In this document: in pieces, positions 37,895 to 47,172 of the stretch
How positions within the stretch are numbered: position 1 is the first letter of the stretch
Layout: each line of letters opens with the position of its first letter
Source of the DNA: Desulfotignum sp.
Lineage (GTDB): Bacteria > Desulfobacterota > Desulfobacteria > Desulfobacterales > Desulfobacteraceae
Assembly (NCBI GenBank): GCA_011390335.1
Contig: JAABSO010000012.1
Location: 1 to 64,000 of the forward strand
Direction of reading: 5' to 3'
Length of the DNA: 64,000 nt
Translations under genes and position numbers: made by a program
Notes under the pieces: model-generated
Database searches by the model: none
What the model was told of the DNA's origin: nothing
The model's input: only the letters and a program-made list of their open reading frames with translations

Positions 37895-38220
37895 AAGCGT
37901 ACTGAACCGTCTGGAGCAAGCAATGTTTTTTTATATGAAAGTGTTAAGTTTTAAGTGTTAAGTTAATATCTGCCTGCTCATACTTTCATTTTTGGTTGTG
38001 CCCGCCAGGGCATGGGGGTTATATGAAAGCCATCAGCCATCAGTATTCAGCTAAAAGCTAAAAGCTAACAGCTAACCGCTTCCATGCTTTGTTGTGCCCG
38101 CCAGGGCATGAATGTTATATGAAAGGGTTAAGTATTAAGTTTAAGCTAATACCTGACTGGCTTATGCTTTCATCATTTGTTGTGACAGGTTCTTCTATGA
38201 CCAAGGACCGGCCATGCCGG
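37895..38220. other. 326-base repeat-filled region between lon and the adenosine-kinase-like gene
   Basis: No gene is seen. The region is nearly filled by three tandem copies of an approximately 90-base unit (see 37931-38190), lying between the 3' ends of two convergent genes. No T-tailed terminator stands out, though each unit has a small GC hairpin that might help end transcription. Confidence 0.6.
37931..38190. repeat. Three tandem repeat units with period-7 cores
   Basis: Each unit opens with TTATATGAAAG (37931, 38019, 38115; spacing 88 and 96). Heptamers follow: AAGTGTT, AAGTTTT, AAGTGTT in unit 1; AGCCATC twice, AGTATTC, AGCTAAA twice, AGCTAAC twice in unit 2; GGTTAAG, TATTAAG in unit 3. 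Units 1 and 3 then reach CTTTCAT, unit 2 the related GCTTTG. Units 1 and 2 end with the same 19-base TTGTGCCCGCCAGGGCATG (37996-38014, 38092-38110), which holds a TGCCC/GGGCA hairpin. Confidence 0.85.
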
Positions 38221-39201
38221 TTATATCAATGTCCGGATCCTTTCCCAGCCCTGTTTGGGGATCTGGGCACCCACCACCTGGCAGACCTCGTACCCGCAGG
38301 CTGATGCCAGGGCTCCGCTTCTTTCAATGGAAAAGCCGTTGGCAATGCCGAAAAGAAATCCCGCCGCCCACAGGTCGCCTGCACCGGTGGTGTCCTTGGG
38401 GGGCTGACCGGTTTTCGCTGCAATCTCGGTGACGGTGTTTTTGAATGAGACACAACTGCCTCTTTTTCCCATTTTCAACACAGCATATGTGACATTCTGA
38501 GACAAAGCCTTTATTGCTTTTTCTTCTTCTTTAAAACCGGTATAAGCAGCTGCCTCATCTTCATTGGCAATGAGGATGTCCACATAGTCCCGGATCACAT
38601 CTTCCAGAATCGGGCGGCAGGCATTCACCACCTCAAAGCTGGCCAGATCCAGGGCAATCAGAGAACCGGCCTCTTTGGCCGCCCGCACCGATGCAATCAT
38701 CAAGTCAGGGTTGAACAGCAGGTAGCCTTCAATGATGGATATGGCGGTATCTGCAAACAGATCCGGTCCGATCCTTGCCGGATCCAGTTCCGTGGATGCC
38801 CCCAGATAGGTAAACATGGACCGCTGGGCATCCGGCGTGACCACGGAGATCACGCTGCCTGTAGGAGAAGAAGACAAGGTAAGCACAGGTTCCACCCGGG
38901 CTGACCGCAGGGCGTCTTCAAACAGGGTGCCGAAATTGTCCTGTCCCCTTCTGCCGATGAACCTGGCAGCGCCCCCCAGGCGGCCTACCCCTATAATGGT
39001 GTTGCAGGCAGCACCCCCTGGAACGACAACAGGGGTTTCATTGGTTTTTGACAGGATAGTATCAATATCCGCAGCCTCCACCAGGGTCATGCCCCCCTTT
39101 TTTTTATCAAGCAGTTTTAGAAAATCATCTGTTTCATTGATGAGGATGTCCACCAGGGCGGACCCTACACCGGTGATGCGGTTATTGTATTGTTTTGTCA
39201 T
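38221..39201 (-). CDS. PfkB-family sugar/nucleoside kinase, probable adenosine kinase
   Basis: A 326-residue ribokinase-fold kinase. The family signature near the N-terminus is PGGAACNTIIGVGRLGG (about residues 60-76) and the C-terminal anion-hole/catalytic motif is DTTGAGDLWAAGFLFG (about residues 272-287) with the catalytic Asp. Its neighbours metK and ahcY make adenosine kinase the likely activity, since AhcY releases adenosine; that part is inference. It is transcribed divergently from metK, with a GGAG site before the ATG. Confidence 0.82.
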   Translation of the reverse strand: MTKQYNNRITGVGSALVDILINETDDFLKLLDKKKGGMTLVEAADIDTILSKTNETPVVVPGGAACNTIIGVGRLGGAARFIGRRGQDNFGTLFEDALRSARVEPVLTLSSSPTGSVISVVTPDAQRSMFTYLGASTELDPARIGPDLFADTAISIIEGYLLFNPDLMIASVRAAKEAGSLIALDLASFEVVNACRPILEDVIRDYVDILIANEDEAAAYTGFKEEEKAIKALSQNVTYAVLKMGKRGSCVSFKNTVTEIAAKTGQPPKDTTGAGDLWAAGFLFGIANGFSIERSGALASACGYEVCQVVGAQIPKQGWERIRTLI

Positions 39202-39321
39202 GTTATGTCTCCAAAAAAGTTGAATTGTTTACCCCAGCATAGAAAATACAGGGCTGTTGTCAAGGCTTTTCTGAAATCTTAACAAAATATGAACATATCT
39301 TGATATATTTCTGGATAGCTA

Positions 39322-39350
39322 TTGACAAATGGTGAATAAGCCGGTATAAA
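39322..39350 (+). promoter_or_regulatory. Sigma-70 promoter of metK
   Basis: TTGACA (39322-39327) and TATAAA (39345-39350) with exactly 17 bases between them, about 75 bases upstream of the metK ATG. I see no SAM or SAH riboswitch in the leader. Confidence 0.7.
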
Positions 39351-39425
39351 AAGATTCTACATTATTGCAGTGAACCAAATGCATGACATAATATTTTTTA
39401 TCACTTTCTTAAAAAGGAGCATGAA

Positions 39426-40598
39426 ATGTCAGAAAATCAATCATTTTTGTTTACATCTGAATCCGTAACCGAAGGCCATCCTGACAAAGTGGCAGACGCC
39501 ATATCAGACAGTATCCTTGATGCCATCATGGCCGAGGACAAACACTGCCGCGTTGCCTGCGAAACCCTGGTGACCACAGGACTTGCCATGGTGGCAGGAG
39601 AAATTACCACTGACTGCTATGTGGATATCCCTGAAGTTGTCAGAAACACCATCAGGGATATCGGGTATAATTCATCCACCATGGGGTTTGACTGGAAAAC
39701 ATGCTCTGTTATTACCACTATTGACCAGCAGTCTGTTGACATCGCCCAGGGGGTCAACGAAGGGGCCGGCCTGCACAAGGAACAGGGTGCCGGGGACCAG
39801 GGGCTCATGTTCGGGTTTGCCACCAATGAAACCGAAGAACTCATGCCCATGCCCATCCTGTTTGCCCACAAGCTGACCAAGCGCTTAACCCAGGTCAGAA
39901 AAAACGGGGCGTTGGATTTTCTGCGGCCTGACGGCAAATCCCAGGTAACCATTGAATACAAAAACGGCAAGCCCGAACGGGTGGATGCTGTAGTGGTTTC
40001 CACCCAGCATAACAATGATGTGACCTATGAAGAGCTCAAAGATGCGGTGGTCAAGGAAGTGATCCGGAAAATCATTCCAAAGGAGATGATGGACGGTGAT
40101 ACCCGGTTCTTTGTCAATCCCACAGGCCGGTTTGTGATCGGCGGACCCATGGGGGACTGTGGCCTCACTGGGCGGAAAATTATCGTGGATACCTATGGCG
40201 GCCAGGGCAGCCACGGGGGTGGGTGTTTTTCCGGAAAAGATCCTTCCAAAGTGGACCGAAGTGCCTCCTACATGGGCCGGTATGTGGCCAAAAACCTTGT
40301 GGCTTCAGGCGTTGCCGATAAATGCGAAGTCCAGGTGGCATATGCAATTGGTGTGGCAGAACCGGTTTCTTTGATGGTGGATTTCATGGGTACCGGTAAA
40401 ATTCCTGAGAAAAAAGCGGTGGAAATCGTCAGACAGGTGTTTGACCTGAGACCGGCAGCCATTATTGAAACCCTTGACCTGCTGCGGCCCATTTATCGTA
40501 AAACCGCTGCATACGGCCATTTTGGTCGCAATGATCCGGATTTTACCTGGGAAAGAACAGACAAAGCAGACCAGATCCGGGAATTGGCAGGACTCTAA
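39426..40598 (+). CDS. metK: S-adenosylmethionine synthetase
   Basis: Makes SAM from methionine and ATP. The 390-residue protein shows [19 protein letters not shown] (residues about 10-28), the [12 protein letters not shown] hexapeptide region (about residues 122-133), and [17 protein letters not shown] with the P-loop-like motif. A strong AAGGAG site precedes the ATG. It forms a SAM-cycle group with ahcY 42 bases downstream and the divergent kinase. Confidence 0.97.
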   Translation: MSENQSFLFTSESVTEGHPDKVADAISDSILDAIMAEDKHCRVACETLVTTGLAMVAGEITTDCYVDIPEVVRNTIRDIGYNSSTMGFDWKTCSVITTIDQQSVDIAQGVNEGAGLHKEQGAGDQGLMFGFATNETEELMPMPILFAHKLTKRLTQVRKNGALDFLRPDGKSQVTIEYKNGKPERVDAVVVSTQHNNDVTYEELKDAVVKEVIRKIIPKEMMDGDTRFFVNPTGRFVIGGPMGDCGLTGRKIIVDTYGGQGSHGGGCFSGKDPSKVDRSASYMGRYVAKNLVASGVADKCEVQVAYAIGVAEPVSLMVDFMGTGKIPEKKAVEIVRQVFDLRPAAIIETLDLLRPIYRKTAAYGHFGRNDPDFTWERTDKADQIRELAGL

Positions 40599-40640
40599 GT
40601 ACATATTTAAAAATTTTAAGCAATCCCAAGGAGTGTAACA

Positions 40641-42086
40641 ATGTTGCAGCAAACAAAAGATCCATCTTATATAGAACGTGATTTAACATTAAAAAACAAA
40701 ATCAAGGACATCAATCTTGCCGAAGAAGGGCTCAAGGACATGCAGTTGTCTGAAAAGGAGATGCCGGGCCTCATGGCTATCCGGGAAAAATACGGCCCGG
40801 AAAAACCCCTGAAAGGCATGAAAATCATGGGCAGCCTGCACATGACCATCCAGACCGCCATGCTCATCGACACCCTGTATGAACTGGGTGCTGACATCAG
40901 GTGGGCCACCTGCAATATCTTTTCCACCCAGGACCATGCTGCAGCCGCCATTGCCAAAAAAGGCACTGCCGCCGTGTTTGCCTGGAAAGGCGAAACCCTG
41001 GAAGAGTTCTGGTGGTGTACGGAACAGGCCCTGCTCTGGCCTGACGGCAGCGGTCCGGACCTGATCGTTGATGATGGCGGAGACGCCACCCTGTTTGTCC
41101 ACCAGGGGGTAAAAGTGGAAAAAGATCCTTCACTGTTGTCCCAGCCCACCCACAGCCAGGATGAACGCTGTCTTATGGACCGGCTCCGGGTATCCCAGGC
41201 AGAGGATCCGGAAAAGTGGACCCGCATTGCCAAAGCCATCAAAGGGGTTTCAGAGGAGACAACCACTGGTGTCCACCGGCTGTACCAGCTGGCAGCGAAA
41301 AACCAACTCCTGTTTCCGGCCATCAATGTCAATGATGCGGTTACCAAGTCCAAGTTTGACAACCTTTACGGGTGCAGAGAATCTTTGGCTGACGGCATCA
41401 AGCGGGCAACAGATGTGATGCTTGCCGGAAAAACCGTGGTGATTGCCGGATACGGGGATGTGGGAAAAGGCTGTGCCGCCTCCATGAAAGGATATGGCGC
41501 CATTGTCTTGATCACGGAAATCGATCCCATCTGTGCACTGCAGGCAGCCATGGAAGGCTATGAAGTGGTGACCATGGAACAGGCCGCTTCCCGGGGCGAT
41601 ATCTTTGTGACAGCCACAGGCAATTACCATGTCATCAAAGGCGAACACATCGCCGAAATGAAAGATGAGGCCATTATCTGCAACATCGGCCATTTTGATA
41701 ATGAAATCGAAATGTCCTATCTCATGGATAATCCCAAAGCCGAACGTATCAATATCAAACCCCAGGTGGACAAATGGGTGCTGGAATCAGGGCGCTCTGT
41801 CATTGTTCTGGCTGAAGGCCGCCTGGTGAACCTTGGATGCGCCACCGGCCATCCCAGTTTTGTCATGAGCAACAGCTTTTCCAACCAGACCCTGGCCCAG
41901 ATCAAGCTGGCTTCGGAAAAACTGGAAAATAAGGTCTATACCCTGCCCAAGGAACTGGACGAGGAGGTAGCACGGCTGCATTTGAAAAATCTGTCCGTAA
42001 CCATGACCAAGCTGACCAAAGAGCAGGCAGACTATCTCGGGATTCCGGAAAACGGACCTTTTAAACCAGACCACTACAGATACTAA
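40641..42086 (+). CDS. ahcY: Adenosylhomocysteinase
   Basis: NAD-dependent hydrolase that splits S-adenosylhomocysteine to adenosine and homocysteine. The 481 residues contain a long form of the enzyme: [20 protein letters not shown], the [13 protein letters not shown]-binding loop (about residues 271-280) and the C-terminal [14 protein letters not shown] precedes the ATG. A strong terminator follows. Confidence 0.97.
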   Translation: MLQQTKDPSYIERDLTLKNKIKDINLAEEGLKDMQLSEKEMPGLMAIREKYGPEKPLKGMKIMGSLHMTIQTAMLIDTLYELGADIRWATCNIFSTQDHAAAAIAKKGTAAVFAWKGETLEEFWWCTEQALLWPDGSGPDLIVDDGGDATLFVHQGVKVEKDPSLLSQPTHSQDERCLMDRLRVSQAEDPEKWTRIAKAIKGVSEETTTGVHRLYQLAAKNQLLFPAINVNDAVTKSKFDNLYGCRESLADGIKRATDVMLAGKTVVIAGYGDVGKGCAASMKGYGAIVLITEIDPICALQAAMEGYEVVTMEQAASRGDIFVTATGNYHVIKGEHIAEMKDEAIICNIGHFDNEIEMSYLMDNPKAERINIKPQVDKWVLESGRSVIVLAEGRLVNLGCATGHPSFVMSNSFSNQTLAQIKLASEKLENKVYTLPKELDEEVARLHLKNLSVTMTKLTKEQADYLGIPENGPFKPDHYRY

Positions 42087-42228
42087 TATCAGAAACCCGC
42101 AACCCAGGTGCCGCTCCTCATTTTCTTGTTTTTTTTAAAAGAATTTAACAGAAACTGCGGGGTAAGCGCCTAATGCGGCATGCAGACAGTATCGGCAGTA
42201 AAAATGCACATCTGATTTCAGATGTGTA

Positions 42229-42278
42229 ACACAGCCTCCCATCCGGGCAGCATTGTCCGGATGGGAGGCTGTGTTTTT
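42229..42278 (+). terminator. Intrinsic terminator of metK-ahcY
   Basis: An 18-bp perfect stem (42229-42246 with 42257-42274) and a T-run after it. It lies at the 3' end of the convergent acidic-protein gene and touches its stop codon; the hairpin could serve both strands. A smaller hairpin (42207-42226) precedes it. Confidence 0.88.
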
Positions 42279-42930
42279 ATGATCCTTTTTTTTCTTCCCA
42301 GAACTCCCGGCTTTCCTTGAGAATATCATCTATATCATCATCCAGCACGTCGTTTTCTTCTTTTTCCTCTTCCAGATCCAGGCTGCCGAATTCCAGGCTG
42401 TCCTCATCCAGATCATCCCGGCTTACATCGGTATCCGCATTATCCGGGTCATCCAGATCATCAATGTTATCCAGATCATCATTATCCAGATCATCCATGT
42501 CATCGTCATCCAGATCGGTTTCCATGGCTTCCGGAGATGATGAATCAGACGCTTCATCCGGTTCCCGGTCAAGGTCTGCCCGGGCAAGATCTTCCTCTGC
42601 ATCTGGCTGCTGCAGTTCCTGATCTTCTGTTTCCAACGATGCCGGGCCGCTTTCAGGATCTTTGGAATCTGTCTGTGGGTCAGGAATACCAGAAATATAA
42701 TTGCCCTGCCTGTCAAACAAAAGACTGCCGCTCAACTGGAGATCAAAATCCATGCGGAATGCAACCTGATTGTCATGCACCACTATCTGTCCACCCTTTG
42801 AGACAAGTGCTGTTCGGGCCATCTGATCGGCGATGATTTTTTTGATGATCTTATGATCAAGGTTTTTCCGCACGGATGCAATCAGATCATTTTCTCCGTT
42901 TTTAATGACTTGTGGATCAGTGATTTTCAT
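42277..42930 (-). CDS. Conserved-looking protein with long acidic low-complexity tail
   Basis: A 217-residue cytoplasmic protein of unknown function. Residues about 1-85 could form a small folded domain (NDLIASVRKNLDHKIIKKIIADQM, then a beta-rich VSKGGQIVVHDNQVAFRMDFDLQLS). From about residue 95 the chain is Asp/Glu-rich, with short repeats such as DDLDN and DDMDD, up to a C-terminal DDILKESREFWEEKK. The start at 42930 has an AAGGAG site. It is 18 bases downstream of the receiver-fusion gene and is probably in that operon. Confidence 0.7.
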   Translation of the reverse strand: MKITDPQVIKNGENDLIASVRKNLDHKIIKKIIADQMARTALVSKGGQIVVHDNQVAFRMDFDLQLSGSLLFDRQGNYISGIPDPQTDSKDPESGPASLETEDQELQQPDAEEDLARADLDREPDEASDSSSPEAMETDLDDDDMDDLDNDDLDNIDDLDDPDNADTDVSRDDLDEDSLEFGSLDLEEEKEENDVLDDDIDDILKESREFWEEKKGS

Positions 42931-42948
42931 GGATGAGACTCCTTGCAC

Positions 42949-44325
42949 CTAAATGTTGTAGGCAATATCGGCAAAACGGGTTTCAATGAATTTTTCCAGA
43001 TCAATTATTTTGCCGATCTCCATTACATCATGCATGTACCGCTGAATTTTGTCCAGGCCGTCAGCCTCGGGATAAAGCCCATCCCACCGTATGGCCTGGG
43101 GCTGGGAAAATACATTTTTCAGCACCTCCGGGTTGAGTCCCAGGGTGCCCTGGGGATCTAAAAAATCCACTGCAATGCGGGCGGCCCGGTTTTTGTCATC
43201 TTCAATATATTCACCGGTTTCCACCAGCAGGGATACAAATTCCTGGGCAGCTTCAGGGTGCTGCTGGATAAAGTCCTCCTGCATGGCCACAACACAGCAG
43301 GGATGGTTGTCCCAGCGGCTGGCAGAATAAAATTCCAGATTCCCCACCTGGGCGGCAATGGCTTTGGTGGCAACAGGTTCAGCCACCATAAAACCGGCCA
43401 CATCCTCGTTTTCCTTCATAATCTGGGGCATTTTAACAGGGGGGACCACCTCAAATCTTACATTGATGGCTTTTTTACCGGGAACTCCGGGTTTGAGCCC
43501 CAGTTCCTTGAGGAATTTATGGGCCAGCATGTGGTGAATGGACATTTTATGGGGGATATCCACTACCTTGTATTTGTAGAAACTCTGGAGAGAATCAAAC
43601 CTGTGGTCATAATGGCGGGATCTGACAAATGTACTGCCGTTCTTGTGGGCAAACAGCACCAGGCGGATGGGGGAATCATAGGCAAACAGATCCATGGCAA
43701 TGGGTGCAAGTACAAACGCACAGTCGATTTCTCCGGATTCCAGCCCCTCTTGTATGGGGTTCCACCCGGTCTTCATGCTGGTGGTCAAATCAAAATGTTT
43801 AGGTTCCACATCTCCGGTATCTATCCTGTGTTTCAATGCCCCGAGGGCCAGGTGGTCTGTGATCTGGATATGGGCCACATTCAGTTCCACCCGGTCACCC
43901 ATGATGCTTCTTGTTTTTTTTCTGGTAAAAGGGTCCCTGGTTTCACCTGAAAATGCGCGTGCAATGGCCTGGCTTATCTGTTCTTCGTCAAATGGTTTGG
44001 GCACATGCCCATTTCCCCCGGCTTCCATAATGGCGTTCTGCTGGCCTTTGTCAGACTGGGCCGTAGCCATGATAAAGGGCAGGTCCCTGAATTCATCCAG
44101 TTTGCGCAATGCCTGTAAAAATTCCAGTCCATCCATCTGGGGCATATTCCAGTCACTGATAACAAGGTCCGGTTTTTCGGTTTTTACCTTTTCCAGTCCA
44201 TCTGCACCGTTGACCGCCATCACAAGGTTGGTATAACCGGCTTTGGCAAGGATCTGTTTGAACATGATACGCATGGTGCCTGAATCATCCACCACAACAA
44301 TTTTAATATCAGGGTTTACCGCCAT
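42949..44325 (-). CDS. CheY-like receiver fused to ABC substrate-binding-type domain
   Basis: A 458-residue cytoplasmic protein without signal peptide. Residues about 6-125 are a complete receiver domain: acidic pair Asp13-Asp14, phosphoacceptor Asp58, Thr88 and Lys110. From about residue 140 follows a COG0715-type (nitrate/sulfonate/NMT1-like) substrate-binding fold with VAHIQITDHLALG, a WDNHPCCV motif near residue 365 and no transmembrane segment. The same WxNHPCC motif occurs in the two other SBP-type proteins of the locus. AAGGAG precedes the ATG. I infer ligand-modulated signalling linked to the transporter. Confidence 0.8.
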   Translation of the reverse strand: MAVNPDIKIVVVDDSGTMRIMFKQILAKAGYTNLVMAVNGADGLEKVKTEKPDLVISDWNMPQMDGLEFLQALRKLDEFRDLPFIMATAQSDKGQQNAIMEAGGNGHVPKPFDEEQISQAIARAFSGETRDPFTRKKTRSIMGDRVELNVAHIQITDHLALGALKHRIDTGDVEPKHFDLTTSMKTGWNPIQEGLESGEIDCAFVLAPIAMDLFAYDSPIRLVLFAHKNGSTFVRSRHYDHRFDSLQSFYKYKVVDIPHKMSIHHMLAHKFLKELGLKPGVPGKKAINVRFEVVPPVKMPQIMKENEDVAGFMVAEPVATKAIAAQVGNLEFYSASRWDNHPCCVVAMQEDFIQQHPEAAQEFVSLLVETGEYIEDDKNRAARIAVDFLDPQGTLGLNPEVLKNVFSQPQAIRWDGLYPEADGLDKIQRYMHDVMEIGKIIDLEKFIETRFADIAYNI

Positions 44326-44377
44326 TGAAAAGCTCCTTAAAGTTTTTGGTATAATCGTTATATGAATTTATTAAGTT

Positions 44378-45169
44378 TCAGTATTCATGCCATGACCAGC
44401 GCAGTGTCTGTTGGAGTTTCTGAAACAGCCGGTCCAGACAAAATCCCAGAATACCGATGGCAATAATCATGGCCATGAGTTTGTCATACTCCATGGTATC
44501 CCGTGCATCATTGATCAGGTATCCCAGACCGCTGGATACCCCTAAAAACTCTGCCGGGACAAGCACAATCCAGGCCACCCCCAGCGCCAGCCGCAGGCTT
44601 GTGAGCATATGGGGTACAGAAGATGGTATGACAATGGTCTTGAGGAGCTGATAACTGCCTGCACCCTGGTTTATGGCCATTTTTATCCACTGGGGACTGA
44701 TGTTGCGCACCCCGATGGCAGTGTTCAGTATTATAGGACAAACAGTGGCCATTACGATCAAAAAATATACGGCTGATTCAAAGCTTGCAAACAAAAGCAG
44801 GGCAATGGGCATCCAGGACAAGGGGCTGATCATGCGCACAAACTGGATGGCGGAATAGGACAGTCCCCGTATCCTGGGATAAAATCCCACTAAAATACCC
44901 ATGGGAATACCAAAAAAAGCAGCCAGAGATATGCCCACTACAATCCGCCGCAGGCTGGTGAATACCGACAGCCAGAACCGTTCATCTGCAAAGGCGGACA
45001 TCAAAGCCCTGAAGGTGGGGCCTGGTAAAAATCCCTGGAACTGGTTGAACTGGGGCCGGGTGAATACAAGATATGACACCAGTGCCCAGGCAGCAGCAAA
45101 GAGGGCAAGCCCCATCAGTTCATAGCGCAACCCGAATTTCTGGGGCGTGAAAATGACATTAAGGCCCAT
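44378..45169 (-). CDS. ABC transporter permease, nitrate/sulfonate/taurine type
   Basis: A permease of about 263 residues with roughly six hydrophobic helices (first at about residues 20-37). The EAA loop that contacts the ATPase reads AINQGAGSYQLLKTIVIPSSVPHMLTSLRLALGVAW. It belongs with the ATPase at 46384 and the Tat-exported binding protein at 45198. An in-frame TTG at 45211 with AGGGA upstream is an alternative start that would overlap the preceding gene by 14 bases. Confidence 0.88.
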   Translation of the reverse strand: MGLNVIFTPQKFGLRYELMGLALFAAAWALVSYLVFTRPQFNQFQGFLPGPTFRALMSAFADERFWLSVFTSLRRIVVGISLAAFFGIPMGILVGFYPRIRGLSYSAIQFVRMISPLSWMPIALLLFASFESAVYFLIVMATVCPIILNTAIGVRNISPQWIKMAINQGAGSYQLLKTIVIPSSVPHMLTSLRLALGVAWIVLVPAEFLGVSSGLGYLINDARDTMEYDKLMAMIIAIGILGFCLDRLFQKLQQTLRWSWHEY

Positions 45170-45197
45170 CTGTCTTCTGTTTTGGAATGTGAAGCGT

Positions 45198-46382
45198 TCA
45201 GGTGATTTCAACAGATTCTTCCCTTGTATAGGGTAATGTCATGTGACAGTCGCAAAAGGGCGCCATTCCCCCCATCTCATCCATTGCTTTCAGTACAAAC
45301 CGGTCATCCACCAGCTCTTTGACTGCCCGGCCGGAATCCAGTGCTGATAAAAATGATGTGTCTCCTTCCACCCGGGTGGTTTTCATCTGGTCGATGATGA
45401 ACCGGGTGGCAGAGGGAAAGGGAAAGGGCTGAAAATCGATGCGGGGAACATCCCATTCAGGATGTACCAGCCGGGCCGGATCAGGGGTTTCAAAAACCCT
45501 TTGCAGGACTTCCTGGGAAACCGGCAGATACCGCTCCCCGTCACGGCTTAAAAGATGGGCGGTCTCTTTGGGATTTTTCCGGCACCAGGCCTGGGCCCGG
45601 ACAATGGCATTCATGGCTTTTTGCACCACCACCGGGTGGTGGTCAATGAATCGCTGGCCTGCAACAATGACGCAGCAGGGGTGGTTTTTCCATATATCTC
45701 CGGTGTACCGCATGATTCTGGCATTGAACCGCAGTTCAGCCAGGGCATTGAAAGGGTCTGCCACGATAAAGGCATCCACCTTGCCGCCCAGAAGGGCTGT
45801 GGGCATGTCTGGAGGGGGCAGGATAAACAGATTGACTTCATGGGGGGCAAGGGAAACTGACTGGGGCTGGATCACCGGGGTCAGGCCCTGGGCTTTCAGC
45901 CCCAGCTGAAGCACCAGGTTGTGCATGGAATACCAGGAGGGAACCGCCACCTGTTTTCCCCCAAGATCTGCAAAATTCCTGATGGCTGAATCCCCCCGCA
46001 CGGTTACCGCACTGCCGTTTGTATGGTCCCATGCCAGCACACGGACAGGCATGTGCTGTTTGAACCGCATCCATATCGGGATGGGAAAGAGCATATGGGT
46101 GATATCAAATTTGCCGGCCAGAAAAGATTCCGTGAGTATGTTCCAGGACCTGACCATGACGGGTTGTTCTACATCCAGCCCTTCCTGGGAAAAATATCCC
46201 AGTCCGTGGGCCACCAGCAGCGGGGTTGCATCGGTAATGGGCAGATACCCCAGGCGCAGGGGCGGCTTTTTTGCAGACACGCGTGTCCCGGCAATCAGGC
46301 TGGAACAGGCTGCTGCAGCTGTGTGCAGAAATGTGCGCCGGGTTATGCCGGTTTGCGGACATTTGCGGGCAGGGCTTTTCAT
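45198..46382 (-). CDS. ABC transporter substrate-binding protein, Tat-exported
   Basis: A 394-residue protein with a twin-arginine signal (ITRRTFLHTAAAACSSLIAG, about residues 13-32), so it should be exported folded to the periplasm. The mature part is a COG0715-like binding protein: LRLGYLPITDATPLLVAHGLGYF, VPSWYSMHNLVL and WKNHPCCVIVAGQRF. The start at 46382 is one base after the ATPase stop, with an AAAAGGA site. The ligand class is probably a small anion, sulfonate or thiamine-precursor-like compound; the sequence does not decide which. Confidence 0.88.
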   Translation of the reverse strand: MKSPARKCPQTGITRRTFLHTAAAACSSLIAGTRVSAKKPPLRLGYLPITDATPLLVAHGLGYFSQEGLDVEQPVMVRSWNILTESFLAGKFDITHMLFPIPIWMRFKQHMPVRVLAWDHTNGSAVTVRGDSAIRNFADLGGKQVAVPSWYSMHNLVLQLGLKAQGLTPVIQPQSVSLAPHEVNLFILPPPDMPTALLGGKVDAFIVADPFNALAELRFNARIMRYTGDIWKNHPCCVIVAGQRFIDHHPVVVQKAMNAIVRAQAWCRKNPKETAHLLSRDGERYLPVSQEVLQRVFETPDPARLVHPEWDVPRIDFQPFPFPSATRFIIDQMKTTRVEGDTSFLSALDSGRAVKELVDDRFVLKAMDEMGGMAPFCDCHMTLPYTREESVEIT

Positions 46383-46383
46383 T

Positions 46384-47172
46384 TTAGAGCAGGGTCCTTT
46401 TGGCCAGGTAGGCATTTTTAAACCGTTCCAGGATACTGTTCCGTATTTCTTTGAATCGGGGGTGGTTTCTGTCCCTGGGATAGGTTTCTTCAACCGTAAA
46501 AATGTCGGTGATATTGGCCGGTTCTCCGGCCAGAAGGATGATTTTATTGCCCAGGTAAATGGCTTCGTCAATATCATGGGTCACAAAGACCGCAGTGAAA
46601 TTTTCCGACAGCCACAGATTCACCAGTTCTTCCTGGATATGGGCCTGGGTAAAGGTATCCAGGGAGGCAAATGGTTCATCCAGTAAAAGGATCCTTGGGT
46701 GCCCCACCAGTGCCCTTGCCAGACACACCCTTTGGGCCATGCCCAAAGACAGCAGACCCGGGCGTGAATCGGCAAATCCGGTCAGGCCCATGATTTCCAG
46801 AAACTGGTTGACCCGGTAATCCAGTTTGTCTGTGTCGTTTCTTATTTTGCAGCCATAGGCCACATTTTCCCACACAGTGAGCCAGGGCAGCAGGGCCGGC
46901 TGCTGAAAAAGCATGGACCGGGATGGATGGATCCCGGTTATGATCTCACCATCTGCCCGGATACAGCCCTTGGTGGGGTGTTCAAGACCGGCCAGAAGGT
47001 TGAGCAAAGTGGTTTTGCCGCACCCGGATTCCCCCAAAATAATGACAAAATCACCTGGTGCAATGGCAAAGGAAATATCCTTTAATACCACATGCGCAGG
47101 TTTTCCCGCATAGGCATAGGTTTTGGTTATTTTTTCAATATCAATCTGCAATGCAAACTTCCGGCAGGGCAT
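46384..47172 (-). CDS. ABC transporter ATP-binding protein
   Basis: A protein of about 262 residues. Walker A is LGESGCGKTTLL, signature LSLGMAQRVCLARALVGHPR, Walker B ILLLDEPFASLD and the switch histidine in VFVTHDIDEAIYLG, typical of the nitrate/sulfonate/taurine ATPases (TauB/SsuB). The start is uncertain: ATG 47172 overlaps the upstream gene by 32 bases; TTG 47151 has a GGAAG site. It couples directly to the Tat-exported binding protein gene. Confidence 0.88.
   Translation of the reverse strand: MPCRKFALQIDIEKITKTYAYAGKPAHVVLKDISFAIAPGDFVIILGESGCGKTTLLNLLAGLEHPTKGCIRADGEIITGIHPSRSMLFQQPALLPWLTVWENVAYGCKIRNDTDKLDYRVNQFLEIMGLTGFADSRPGLLSLGMAQRVCLARALVGHPRILLLDEPFASLDTFTQAHIQEELVNLWLSENFTAVFVTHDIDEAIYLGNKIILLAGEPANITDIFTVEETYPRDRNHPRFKEIRNSILERFKNAYLAKRTLL

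Noticed and set aside
39202..39425. SAM or SAH riboswitch expected before metK/ahcY
   Set aside because: The leader contains a plain promoter and AT-rich DNA without the conserved stems of these classes.
42317..42622. Ser-rich plus-strand open frame of 101 codons
   Set aside because: Complement of the Asp/Glu-rich tail of the minus-strand gene; low-complexity shadow.
44340..44395. Another possible TTATATGAA repeat copy with AAGTTTC and AGTATTC
   Set aside because: Much of it is the 3' end of the permease coding sequence and the 7-base register is not kept.
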